A stretch of 34,883 nucleotides of DNA from Bacillota bacterium. GTDB taxonomy: Bacteria > Bacillota > Clostridia > Christensenellales > SZUA-584. The position numbers were made by a program, and so were the translations under genes. The stretch is from positions 1 to 34,883 of the forward strand of contig JAEWQS010000182.1 of the NCBI GenBank assembly GCA_023399095.1. The letters are read 5' to 3'. Position 1 is the first letter of the stretch, and each line of letters starts with the position of its first letter. Positions 1 through 8,107 of the stretch are shown here, piece after piece. Under the pieces are notes generated by a model. It ran no database searches, was not told the DNA's origin, and saw only the letters and a program-made list of their open reading frames with translations.

Positions 1-54
1 CCAAGCGGTGAGGCCGTTTGGCTGAAAATACTATAAAAGTAACAGGAGACATAC

Positions 55-1749
55 ATGACATATCAGGATACATATAAACAATGGCTGAACTCTGTGGACG
101 ATGACAAGCTTCGTGAAGAACTGGAAGAGATCAAAGATGACGATACGCAGATAAAGGAACGATTTTTAAATGAACTGCCATTCGGCACCGCAGGTCTGCG
201 CGGCATTATCGGCGCAGGCATTGCGCGCATGAACAAATACACGGTCGCGCGCGCCACACAGGGACTTTCGGACTACTTAAAATCGACGGGTAACGCCGAT
301 AATGGCATGGTGATTGCTTACGATTCGCGGCTCTACTCGCGTGAGTTTGCCGAAGAAACGGCTTGCGTTTTTGCGGGCAACGGCATTAGGACGCGGCTTT
401 TTAAGCAACTCACGAGCGTGCCTGAGCTTTCGTTTGCTGTTCGTTATTTTAAAGCGGATGGTGGCATTGTCATCACCGCAAGCCATAACCCGATGGCGTA
501 CAACGGTTATAAGGTCTATGCCTCGTACGGAGGTCAGCTTGGGCCCGAGGAAAGCCTTAAGGTGACGGCGTTCATACAAAAGGTGGATGCGTTTAGCGGC
601 ATCAATAGAGTGAATATTGACGAAGGCATCAAAAACGGACTCATTGAGGAAATAGGTGAGGAAATTGACGCGCGTTATTACGAGAAGCTGCTGACACTTT
701 GCAATAAGGACGAGGCGAAAGACTTAAAAGTGGTGTATACGCCGCTGCACGGCTCGGGGCTGCGCACGGTAATGAACGTATTACCCGCGGCTGGTATAAA
801 AAACCTCACTGTGGTAGAGGAGCAGCGGGAGCCGGATGGCCGTTTTCCGACGATAAAGTCGCCCAATCCCGAAGACGCCGGTGCGATGAAGATGGCGATT
901 GAATTGGCGAAAAAGACGGGCGCTGATCTGGCGTTTGGCACAGACCCTGATGCCGACCGCATGGGCGCAGCCGTGCGCGACAAGGACGGCTCATACCGTA
1001 TGCTCACTGGCAACCAGATTGCGTGCATATTGATCGAGTACCTTCTTGAAAAAAGAAAGCAGGACGGCAGCCTGAAGCCGACAGATTATATCATCAAATC
1101 CTTTGTGTCCACCACAATGGCAGATGCCATTGCTCAGCATTACGGCATCGTGTGCCATACCGTACTCACGGGCTTCCGGTTCATCTCGGAGATTATCACA
1201 GAGAACGAAGGTACCGGCGCGGAATTCATATTCGGCTTTGAGGAGAGCTACGGTTTCCTTTCCGGCACGTTTACGCGTGACAAGGATGGCGTGCTGGGTG
1301 CGCTGCTGCTCTGCAAAGCCGCGCAGTATTATCAGGCGCAGGGCAAGAGCCTGCTGGAGGTACTAAACTCGATCTATTTACGATACGGGTTCTATGCCGA
1401 AGGCGTCAAAAACATGGTGTTTGAGGGGCTTGACGGCATGGAGAAAATGAAAGCCATAATGAGCAGCCTGCGCGACAAACCGATTTCTGAAATCGGCGGC
1501 ATTAAAGTGCTTTTTTCGGAGGACTACCAGTCGGGTCTGCGTATGGATGCCAGCGGTAATAGAGATGCGCTTACACTACCCAAAACAAACGCGCTGCGTT
1601 TTCTGCTGGATGACGGGGCATGGGCATGCATTAGGCCTTCGGGCACAGAGCCCAAGGTCAAAGCGTATTTCGCGGCCTGTGCGCAAAAGGAAGAAGAAGC
1701 GCAAAGTAAGCTCGCAGACATCGCTTCGTATTTTGACGGTCTGATATAA
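55..1749 (+). CDS. Phospho-sugar mutase (phosphoglucomutase/phosphomannomutase family)
   Basis: Cytoplasmic alpha-D-phosphohexomutase interconverting hexose 1- and 6-phosphates, feeding nucleotide-sugar and storage polysaccharide synthesis. All four family signatures are visible in the 564 residues: the catalytic phosphoserine loop TASHNP (141-146), the Mg-binding loop DPDADR (297-302), the sugar-binding loop FGFEESYG (393-400) and the phosphate-binding loop RPSGTEPK (527-534). Length fits the Firmicute PgcA-type group. The ATG at 55 has AGGAG at 44-48, six bases away. A terminator follows at once, so it is transcribed separately from the ilv operon. Family assignment is firm; glucose versus mannose preference cannot be read from sequence. 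Confidence 0.95.
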   Translation: MTYQDTYKQWLNSVDDDKLREELEEIKDDDTQIKERFLNELPFGTAGLRGIIGAGIARMNKYTVARATQGLSDYLKSTGNADNGMVIAYDSRLYSREFAEETACVFAGNGIRTRLFKQLTSVPELSFAVRYFKADGGIVITASHNPMAYNGYKVYASYGGQLGPEESLKVTAFIQKVDAFSGINRVNIDEGIKNGLIEEIGEEIDARYYEKLLTLCNKDEAKDLKVVYTPLHGSGLRTVMNVLPAAGIKNLTVVEEQREPDGRFPTIKSPNPEDAGAMKMAIELAKKTGADLAFGTDPDADRMGAAVRDKDGSYRMLTGNQIACILIEYLLEKRKQDGSLKPTDYIIKSFVSTTMADAIAQHYGIVCHTVLTGFRFISEIITENEGTGAEFIFGFEESYGFLSGTFTRDKDGVLGALLLCKAAQYYQAQGKSLLEVLNSIYLRYGFYAEGVKNMVFEGLDGMEKMKAIMSSLRDKPISEIGGIKVLFSEDYQSGLRMDASGNRDALTLPKTNALRFLLDDGAWACIRPSGTEPKVKAYFAACAQKEEEAQSKLADIASYFDGLI

Positions 1750-1761
1750 AGCATAGTTTTG

Positions 1762-1785
1762 AGCCGCCTTCTTGGGCGGCTTTTT
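1762..1785 (+). terminator. Rho-independent terminator of the phospho-sugar mutase gene
   Basis: A 7-bp perfect stem (AGCCGCC at 1762-1768 with GGCGGCT at 1775-1781) with a 6-nt loop runs directly into a T tract, 12 bases after the stop codon. Confidence 0.9.
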
Positions 1786-1822
1786 AGTTTCATTTTGACA
1801 GAAGCTTAAACAAATTTTCGTG

Positions 1823-1851
1823 TTGACAAACAAGGGGATGTTTGTTAATAT
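1823..1851 (+). promoter_or_regulatory. Putative sigma-A promoter of the ilv T-box operon
   Basis: A perfect -35 TTGACA (1823-1828) and a -10-like TAATAT (1846-1851) are separated by 17 bases. They lie just upstream of the T-box stem I, where the transcript should begin. Confidence 0.7.
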
Positions 1852-1861
1852 CATACTAATA

Positions 1862-2120
1862 AAAGCGTAGATGGAGACAGGTCTGGCGTATATGACTTTA
1901 AGAGAGCCGGTGGTTGGTGAGAACCGGTAGCATGGCGCAGGACGAATCCCTCCGGAGCTGTGTGTCGAACTAAGTAGACATGACCGGGTCATACCGTTAT
2001 CAAATGGGGGCTTGACAGAGCCTTAGAGGTGGTCTTTGTATAAAGACAAGTAGAGTGGTACCGCGAAGTTGTTTAGCAGCTGCGTCTCTTCATTTAACAG
2101 GAAGAGAATGCGGTTTTTTT
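1862..2120 (+). promoter_or_regulatory. T-box leader riboswitch, probable Leu specifier (CUA)
   Basis: The T-box consensus AGAGTGGTACCGCG is at 2052-2065, followed by a terminator hairpin and T run. Upstream are stem I elements including an AGAGAGCCGG segment (about 1900-1910) and the conserved run GAA-CTA-AGTAG at 1967-1977. In T-box stem I the specifier triplet lies between GAA and AGTAG, which makes it CUA (1970-1972), a leucine codon. The antiterminator bulge TGGT (2056-2059) complements an ACCA tRNA end. Uncharged tRNA-Leu should stabilise the antiterminator and switch on ilvN to ilvB. The T-box is certain; the specifier frame is inferred from pattern and operon content. Confidence 0.95.
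2060..2120 (+). terminator. Regulated terminator of the T-box leader
   Basis: ACCGC at 2060-2064 can pair with GCGGT at 2110-2114. Inside this, TCTCTTC (2085-2091) pairs with GAAGAGA (2101-2107), and seven Ts end at 2120. Pairing through ACCGCG excludes the antiterminator, as in other T-boxes. Confidence 0.85.
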
Positions 2121-2145
2121 ATTATATAAGAAAGGAAGTTTTATT

Positions 2146-2670
2146 ATGATGCAGCGTGTGATATCGTTTATCGTATCCAATCAGCCGGGTGTCCTATCAC
2201 GAATTTCCGGTCTCATCAGCAGACGTGGTTTTAATATTGAGAGCTTAACAGTCGGGGTGACAAGCAATCCTGCGCTTTCTAGAATCACAATTGTGATGTA
2301 TGCTGAGGACTCCGTCATTGAACAAGTGGTCAAACAGTTCGATAAGCTTCTTGATGTGAAGGCGATAAAGGAGATACCGACTCAAGATGGCATTTTCCGC
2401 GAGATCGCTCTTGTCAAGATAAGCACGGACGGCGTGGATAAGAAGCAGCTTATGGCGGATATCGAGTCGCGTGCGGGCATTGTGCTTGATATAGCTGAAA
2501 AGTGTGTCACCTTGCAGATCAGCGGTAATATTTCGTTTATCAATGAAAGCATCGAGCTGTATAAGAAAAACTATTACATCGTCGAGCTTGCGCGTACAGG
2601 CATGGTCGCCTTGGAGATGGGCGATACGCAGTTATACGACAGCCGTGCAGCGGCAATGCAAAAGAATTAA
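2146..2670 (+). CDS. ilvN: Acetolactate synthase small (regulatory) subunit
   Basis: Regulatory subunit of acetohydroxyacid synthase. It binds the catalytic subunit IlvB (8108-9763, last gene of this operon), stimulates it and confers valine feedback inhibition. The N-terminal ACT domain (about residues 3-77) shows the valine-site pattern with NQPGVLSRISGL, followed by RRGFNIESL. A C-terminal AHAS small-subunit domain follows; 174 residues is a normal length. Start at the first of two tandem ATGs, with GGAAG seven bases upstream. It is unusual for ilvN to open the operon while ilvB closes it more than 5 kb downstream. Confidence 0.96.
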   Translation: MMQRVISFIVSNQPGVLSRISGLISRRGFNIESLTVGVTSNPALSRITIVMYAEDSVIEQVVKQFDKLLDVKAIKEIPTQDGIFREIALVKISTDGVDKKQLMADIESRAGIVLDIAEKCVTLQISGNISFINESIELYKKNYYIVELARTGMVALEMGDTQLYDSRAAAMQKN

Positions 2671-2720
2671 AAGCGTATTATATACTCGAAAATTAATATA
2701 TATCAAAGGAGATTTTAAAA

Positions 2721-3722
2721 GTGGCTAAGTTGTATTATCAGTCAGATTGTAACAGAGAGTATCTTGCAGACAAAACGATTGCGGTTATTGGCTTTGGTAG
2801 CCAAGGCCATGCTCATGCGCTAAATTTACACGAATCCGGCCATAACGTCATTGTGGGGCTTTACGAAGGCAGCAAGTCTTGGAAAAAAGCCGAAGCACAG
2901 GGCTTAAAGGTGGCCACGGCTGCCGAGGCAGCCAAGCAGGCGGATGTGATCGTGATTCTCGTCAACGACGAGCTTCAGCCCAAAATCTATGAGGAATCTG
3001 TAAAGCCGAACCTCACAGAAGGCAAGTATCTCATGTTCGCGCACGGCTTCAACATTCACTTTGCACAGATCAAGCCGCCCGCAAACGTCGGCGTGTTCAT
3101 GGTAGCACCTAAGGGCCCGGGGCACACGGTTCGCAGCGAATACGTGGCGGGCAAAGGCGTGCCTTGCCTCATCGCAGTGGCACAGGATCCGACAGGTGAC
3201 ACACTTAATGTGGGTCTTGCCTATGCGGAAGGCATCGGCGGCGCGCGTTCTGGCATACTTGCCACAACGTTTCGTGAAGAAACCGAGACAGACCTTTTCG
3301 GCGAACAAGCCGTTCTCTGCGGTGGTGTGACAGAGCTGATGAAGGCAGGTTTCGATACGCTTGTGGAAGCGGGTTATGAACCCGAAAGCGCGTATTTTGA
3401 GTGTATTCATGAGATGAAGCTCATCGTTGATATGATCAACAAGGGCGGCCTTTCCTACATGCGTTATTCCATCAGCGATACGGCTGAATTCGGTGACTAC
3501 TCCATTGGACGCCGCATTATTACGGACGAAACGCGTAAAGAGATGAAAAAGGTTCTGCAGGAGATACAGGAAGGCGTTTTCGCCAGCCGCTGGATTTCCG
3601 AGAACAAGGCAGGACGTCCGGGTTTCCTGGCAAGACGGCGCATTGAGAGCGAACTGCCCGTTGAAAAGGTGGGCAAGGAACTCAGAAAAATGATGCCTTG
3701 GCAGGATGAACCCGAATTCTAA
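2721..3722 (+). CDS. ilvC: Ketol-acid reductoisomerase
   Basis: Converts acetolactate or acetohydroxybutyrate to the dihydroxy acid with NAD(P)H and Mg2+, second common step of valine and isoleucine synthesis. The 333 residues are class I length. The Rossmann motif GFGSQG is at 24-29; the metal/substrate segment ETDLFGEQAVLCGG and the knotted C-terminal domain are intact. The start is GTG, preceded by AAAGGAG about ten bases upstream. The cofactor loop reads GLYEGSKSW (46-54): the Arg common at this position in NADPH enzymes is Tyr, followed by Glu49, which suggests relaxed or NADH preference (inference). Confidence 0.97.
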   Translation: MAKLYYQSDCNREYLADKTIAVIGFGSQGHAHALNLHESGHNVIVGLYEGSKSWKKAEAQGLKVATAAEAAKQADVIVILVNDELQPKIYEESVKPNLTEGKYLMFAHGFNIHFAQIKPPANVGVFMVAPKGPGHTVRSEYVAGKGVPCLIAVAQDPTGDTLNVGLAYAEGIGGARSGILATTFREETETDLFGEQAVLCGGVTELMKAGFDTLVEAGYEPESAYFECIHEMKLIVDMINKGGLSYMRYSISDTAEFGDYSIGRRIITDETRKEMKKVLQEIQEGVFASRWISENKAGRPGFLARRRIESELPVEKVGKELRKMMPWQDEPEF

Positions 3723-3775
3723 GGATAGCGAATTAATCATCGCTTCCCGAAACGCCCCATAAAAGGAGCAGAATT

Positions 3776-5335
3776 ATGAGTAGCAAGGTAGAAATATTCG
3801 ATTCCACGCTGCGCGACGGCGCGCAGGCGCGTGGTATCAATTATTCGCTATCCGACAAACTGCAAATGCTGATGTTGCTGGATAGTCTGGGTGTTGATTA
3901 TATAGAGGCAGGGAATCCTGCCTCTAATCCTAAAGAACGGCAGTTTTTTGAGGAAGCCGTCAAGGTACAACTTAGTCATGCGAAGCTGGTGGCCTTTGGC
4001 AGCACACGCCGCAAGAATACGCCCGTGGAACAAGACCTTGGCGTCAAAGCATTGATGGACGCGGGAACAGGTGCAGTCGCGGTGTTCGGAAAGTCTTGGG
4101 ATCTTCACGCCACCGAAGTGATCGGCACAACATTGGAAGAAAATCTTAATATGATCTATGACACGCTGAAGTTTTTAAAGGACAACGGCAAAGAGGTCAT
4201 ATTTGACGCTGAACATTTTTTCGACGGCTATAAAGCCAATCCCGCATACGCCATTGATGTGCTCAAGGCGGCTTGCCGCGCAGGTGCAGACGTGATCGTG
4301 CTGTGCGACACCAACGGCGGTACGATGCCGAATGAACTGAAAACAGCGGTACAGGCATCATTGGATGCGGTGGACACAAAGCTTGGCATCCATGCGCACA
4401 ACGATACCGATCTTGCTGTGTCGAATTCCATCATAGCGGTTCAAATGGGCGCCTGCCACGTGCAGGGCACGCTGCTTGGATACGGCGAGCGCAGCGGCAA
4501 TGCAAGACTCTCGTCCATCATCCCGAATCTTCAGCTTAAGCTTGGTTATGATTGTATTGGCGACAATATACAAAAGCTATATGCGGTGGCGCGTGAAGCT
4601 GCGGAAATCACAAATTTACCTTTCGATGAAACGCTGCCGTATGTAGGACGCAATGCGTTTGCGCATAAGGGCGGTATGCATATCGATGGGCTCTGCAAGG
4701 CAAAAGGCTCTTTTGAGCACATTGAACCGTCAACCGTGGGCAACAGCCGCGAGTTTCTGCTGTCTGAGGTTGCGGGCAAAAGCGCGATGGCAGAAAAGCT
4801 TAAAGATATATTCCCGGATGTGGCCGAGAATAAGCAACAAGTCGGGCAGCTCATGGCAACGCTCAAGGAAATGGAAAGCGAGGGCTACAGCTATGAAGGC
4901 GCGGAAAGCAGCTTTAAGCTTTTCGTGATGAAGGAGCTTTCTCTGCATAAGTCAAAATTTTCACTTGTGCATTTCAAGGTGAGCGACGAACCCACGAACG
5001 AGAACACTTTCGGCGCTTACGCAGTGGTCAAGGTGGATGTAAACGGTGAAAACCGCATGGCAGCAGCGGAGGGCAACGGCCCTGTTAACGCGCTGGATAA
5101 GGCTTTGCGTGAGGCGCTGGGCGCTTTCTTCCCGAAGCTCATGGAAGTAACGCTGACCGACTACAAGGTGCGTGTGCTCGATACAGACGCCGCGACAGCG
5201 GCCAAAGTGCGCGTTGTTATCGAGTCCAGCGACGGAGAGAACTTCTGGCGTACGATGGGGGTATCTACCGACGTTATTGAGGCGAGTTTGTTCGCACTCA
5301 TTGATTCGATTGATTATTTGCTGCTGGATGCTTAA
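3776..5335 (+). CDS. cimA: (R)-citramalate synthase
   Basis: Condenses acetyl-CoA with pyruvate to give citramalate, the entry to threonine-independent isoleucine synthesis. It starts with the DSTLRDG motif of the HMGL/DRE-TIM family. It then shows features I associate with CimA rather than LeuA: GAQARGINYSLSDK, VAFGSTRR, FGKSWDLH, FDAEHFFDGYKANP and LCDTNGG. The catalytic HAHND motif is near residue 205. The C-terminal about 130 residues form the LeuA-type allosteric domain, usually responsible for isoleucine inhibition in CimA. 519 residues suits CimA. AAAGGAGC precedes the ATG. Its partner LeuB is next; LeuCD must lie elsewhere. A 2-isopropylmalate synthase is the less likely alternative. 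Confidence 0.9.
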   Translation: MSSKVEIFDSTLRDGAQARGINYSLSDKLQMLMLLDSLGVDYIEAGNPASNPKERQFFEEAVKVQLSHAKLVAFGSTRRKNTPVEQDLGVKALMDAGTGAVAVFGKSWDLHATEVIGTTLEENLNMIYDTLKFLKDNGKEVIFDAEHFFDGYKANPAYAIDVLKAACRAGADVIVLCDTNGGTMPNELKTAVQASLDAVDTKLGIHAHNDTDLAVSNSIIAVQMGACHVQGTLLGYGERSGNARLSSIIPNLQLKLGYDCIGDNIQKLYAVAREAAEITNLPFDETLPYVGRNAFAHKGGMHIDGLCKAKGSFEHIEPSTVGNSREFLLSEVAGKSAMAEKLKDIFPDVAENKQQVGQLMATLKEMESEGYSYEGAESSFKLFVMKELSLHKSKFSLVHFKVSDEPTNENTFGAYAVVKVDVNGENRMAAAEGNGPVNALDKALREALGAFFPKLMEVTLTDYKVRVLDTDAATAAKVRVVIESSDGENFWRTMGVSTDVIEASLFALIDSIDYLLLDA

Positions 5336-5366
5336 CGCAGCTTAAAAGTTTAAAAGAGGTGAAACT

Positions 5367-6431
5367 ATGGAAAAAAGGATTGCAGTGATACCGGGCGACG
5401 GCATTGGCCCGGAGGTGATAAACGAAACGCTGCGCGTGCTGGAGCAAGCCACCAAAGATTCGGGATTGACGCTTAAGTACACGCATTATCTAGCGGGCGG
5501 CTGCGCGATTGACACCAAAGGATGTCCGTTGCCCGAGGAGACGCTCAAAGGTGCGATTGAGAGTGACGCCGTGCTGTTAGGTGCTGTGGGCGGTTGGAAA
5601 TGGGATACACTTCCGTCCAACATGCGTCCCGAAAACGCACTGCTTGATTTGCGCGCCGGACTGGGTCTCTTTGCGAATTTGCGCCCCGCTGTGCTTTATA
5701 AGGAACTGGAATCGGCCTGCCCACTAAAGCCTTCCTTGATTGAGAACGGCCTTGATATCATTGTGATCCGTGAGCTTACCGGAGGCCTCTATTTTGGCCA
5801 AAAGGAACGCGGTGAAGACTGGGCGTATGATACAATGAGATACAGTGAACCAGAGGTTCGCCGTATCGCGCATGTGGCGATGAAGACGGCGATGAGCCGG
5901 AAAAAGCAGGTTGTCAGCGTCGATAAGGCGAACATTCTTGAATCATCTAGGCTATGGCGCAGCGTTGTAATTGAAGTGGCAAAAGAATACCCAGAGATTG
6001 AACTATCGCACATGTATGTGGACAACGCCGCCATGCAACTAGTCAGATATCCCAAGCAGTTTGACGTGATTGTGACGGAAAACATGTTTGGCGATATACT
6101 CTCGGACGAAGCCGCGATGATCACGGGCAGCATCGGTATGCTGCCGTCGGCCAGCCTTGGTTCATCCACTCTCGGCATGTACGAACCCGTTCATGGCAGC
6201 GCGCCGGATATCGCGGGGCAGGGGATAGCAAATCCGCTCGCCACAATACTTTCGGCGGCAATGATGCTCAGGCATTCGCTGAATCGTGACGACATCGCAA
6301 AGAATATCGAGAAGGCGGTAAGCCGTGCGCTGGAAAGCGGTGCGCGTACCAAGGATATCGCGCTTACGGATGAGAAAACAGTGTCCACATCAGAGATGGC
6401 GGATATTGTCATCGGATTTTTGGAGGCATAA
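5367..6431 (+). CDS. leuB: 3-isopropylmalate dehydrogenase (probably also 3-methylmalate dehydrogenase)
   Basis: NAD-dependent oxidative decarboxylase of the beta-decarboxylating dehydrogenase family. 354 residues with the LeuB signatures LLGAVGGWKWD, ELTGGLYFG, the metal-binding DILSDEAAMITGS and the adenine-binding HGSAPDIAGQGIANP. In the leucine route it acts on 3-isopropylmalate; downstream of CimA the same enzyme class acts on 3-methylmalate to give 2-oxobutyrate. Sitting directly behind cimA, and with no leuA or leuCD in the operon, the isoleucine-route role is likely (inference). AAGAGGTG precedes the ATG, and the stop codon is one base from the ilvD start. Confidence 0.95.
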   Translation: MEKRIAVIPGDGIGPEVINETLRVLEQATKDSGLTLKYTHYLAGGCAIDTKGCPLPEETLKGAIESDAVLLGAVGGWKWDTLPSNMRPENALLDLRAGLGLFANLRPAVLYKELESACPLKPSLIENGLDIIVIRELTGGLYFGQKERGEDWAYDTMRYSEPEVRRIAHVAMKTAMSRKKQVVSVDKANILESSRLWRSVVIEVAKEYPEIELSHMYVDNAAMQLVRYPKQFDVIVTENMFGDILSDEAAMITGSIGMLPSASLGSSTLGMYEPVHGSAPDIAGQGIANPLATILSAAMMLRHSLNRDDIAKNIEKAVSRALESGARTKDIALTDEKTVSTSEMADIVIGFLEA

Positions 6432-6432
6432 A

Positions 6433-8094
6433 ATGATCAGTGACAGTGTGAAAAAAGGCGCGGACAGAGCCCCGCACCGGTCTTTATTTAAAGCGATGGG
6501 ATATACGGACGAGGAGATATCCCGTCCGCTCGTGGGCATCGTCCATGCAAAAAGCGAAATCGTTCCCGGCCATATTCATTTGGATAAAATCGCGGATGCT
6601 GTAGCTAGCGGCATTCGCATGGCAGGCGGTACACCCATTATGGTTCCTTCCATCGGTGTCTGCGACGGCATAGCGATGGGACACGCGGGCATGCGCTATT
6701 CACTCGCTTCGCGTGAGCTTATTGCGGATTCAATCGAGTCAATGGTGATGGCACATGGCTTTGATGCGGTGGCGTTTGTGCCCAATTGCGATAAAATCCT
6801 GCCCGGTATGCTCATGGCAGCCGCGCGCGTCAACCGTCCGTCAATATTCGTATCGGGCGGTCCGATGCTTCCCGGCAAGGATTTAGACGGTGTTGATGCA
6901 AGCCTGACCACAATATTTGAAGCGGTGGGTGCTTACAGCGCGGGTAAACTGGGCATTGAAGATTTAGACAAACTCGAAAATTCCGTCTGTCCGGGCTGCG
7001 GATCGTGCTCCGGCATGTTCACGGCGAACAGCATGAACTGTCTCACAGAAGCGCTCGGCATGGCGATGGGCGGCAACGGCACAATCCCTGCTGTGGACGC
7101 GGCGCGCATCCGCTTCGCGAAGCAGAGCGGCATGCAGCTTATGAAGCTGCTGGAAATGAATCTTTGTCCGCGCGATATCATGACACAGGATGCGTTTGAA
7201 AACGGGCTGTCGCTGGATATGGCACTGGGATGCTCGACCAACTCAGTACTGCATTTGCCCGCGATCGCAAACGAGTGCGGCATCAAATTGTGTTTGGCGC
7301 TCGTGGATGAAATCAGCAAGAGAACGCCGAACCTATGCAAGCTGGCGCCTGCCAGCCGCACGCATATCGTTGATCTGCACGCCGCGGGCGGTGTCTATGC
7401 GGTGCTGGGTGAGCTGAATAAGCATGGCCTTATCAAAGCAGATTCAAAGTGCGTCGCCGGTACAACAATCGGAGAAGCTGTAAAAAGCGCAGTTATTCTC
7501 GATAACAATGTGATCAAGAGCTTTGAAGCGCCGCATTCGCAGCAGGGCGGCATCGCGGTGCTGCGCGGCAACATCGCGCCGGATGGCTGTGTGGTTAAAC
7601 AATCTGCTGTGGCTCCCGAAATGATGGTACATAGTGGCCCCGCACGTGTTTTCGAGTGCGAAGAAGCAACGATTGCCGCGATATATGACGGAAAGATCAA
7701 AGACGGTGATGTGGTCGTCATTCGCTATGAAGGCCCTTCAGGCGGACCGGGAATGCGAGAGATGCTCGGGCCCACATCGGCGCTTGCCGGCATGGGCATG
7801 GATAAAACAGTTGCGCTCATCACTGACGGACGTTTCAGCGGTGCCACGAGAGGCGCGGCCATCGGCCATGTGTCTCCCGAAGCGCAGGCGGGCGGCATCA
7901 TCGCAGTGATTGAAGAAGGCGATACGATAGAGATCGACATACCCGCACGTAAGATAATGCTTCATGTCGATCAAAGCACGATCGATAAGCGGTTGGCTAG
8001 CCTTGAAAAACGTGAACCAAGCGTGACAAGCGGATGGCTATACCGATACGCAAGGATGGTATCTTCGGCGGACAAAGGCGCTATTCTTCAATAA
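6433..8094 (+). CDS. ilvD: Dihydroxy-acid dehydratase
   Basis: Fe-S dehydratase making 2-oxoisovalerate and 2-oxo-3-methylvalerate. The start is set at ATG 6433, with GGAGG at 6422-6426 inside the end of leuB; the frame is open 108 bases further upstream, but that part overlaps leuB and does not resemble IlvD. 553 residues. Cluster-region cysteines include Cys119 (NCDKILPGM) and the CPGCGSCSGMFTANSMNC block (186-204). Where plant-type [2Fe-2S] enzymes have a Cys in PCN, this protein reads PGH (45-47), like the oxygen-labile [4Fe-4S] E. coli type, which fits an anaerobe. The stop codon overlaps the ilvB ribosome binding site. Confidence 0.97.
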   Translation: MISDSVKKGADRAPHRSLFKAMGYTDEEISRPLVGIVHAKSEIVPGHIHLDKIADAVASGIRMAGGTPIMVPSIGVCDGIAMGHAGMRYSLASRELIADSIESMVMAHGFDAVAFVPNCDKILPGMLMAAARVNRPSIFVSGGPMLPGKDLDGVDASLTTIFEAVGAYSAGKLGIEDLDKLENSVCPGCGSCSGMFTANSMNCLTEALGMAMGGNGTIPAVDAARIRFAKQSGMQLMKLLEMNLCPRDIMTQDAFENGLSLDMALGCSTNSVLHLPAIANECGIKLCLALVDEISKRTPNLCKLAPASRTHIVDLHAAGGVYAVLGELNKHGLIKADSKCVAGTTIGEAVKSAVILDNNVIKSFEAPHSQQGGIAVLRGNIAPDGCVVKQSAVAPEMMVHSGPARVFECEEATIAAIYDGKIKDGDVVVIRYEGPSGGPGMREMLGPTSALAGMGMDKTVALITDGRFSGATRGAAIGHVSPEAQAGGIIAVIEEGDTIEIDIPARKIMLHVDQSTIDKRLASLEKREPSVTSGWLYRYARMVSSADKGAILQ

Positions 8095-8107
8095 GGAGGA
8101 AATGATT

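Noticed and set aside
1..36. Possible end of an upstream gene, reading PSGEAVWLKIL then TAA
   Set aside because: Only eleven codons are visible and other frames also end nearby; too short to assign.
2904..3740. 278-codon open frame on the minus strand across ilvC
   Set aside because: Fully antisense to a clear ilvC, low-complexity His/Arg-rich product, no ribosome site.
6325..6432. N-terminal extension of ilvD
   Set aside because: Overlaps leuB in another frame; the ATG at 6433 has GGAGG and begins the IlvD homology.
8102..8107. ATG at 8102 as the ilvB start
   Set aside because: Only two bases from GGAGG; the ATG at 8108 has normal spacing.
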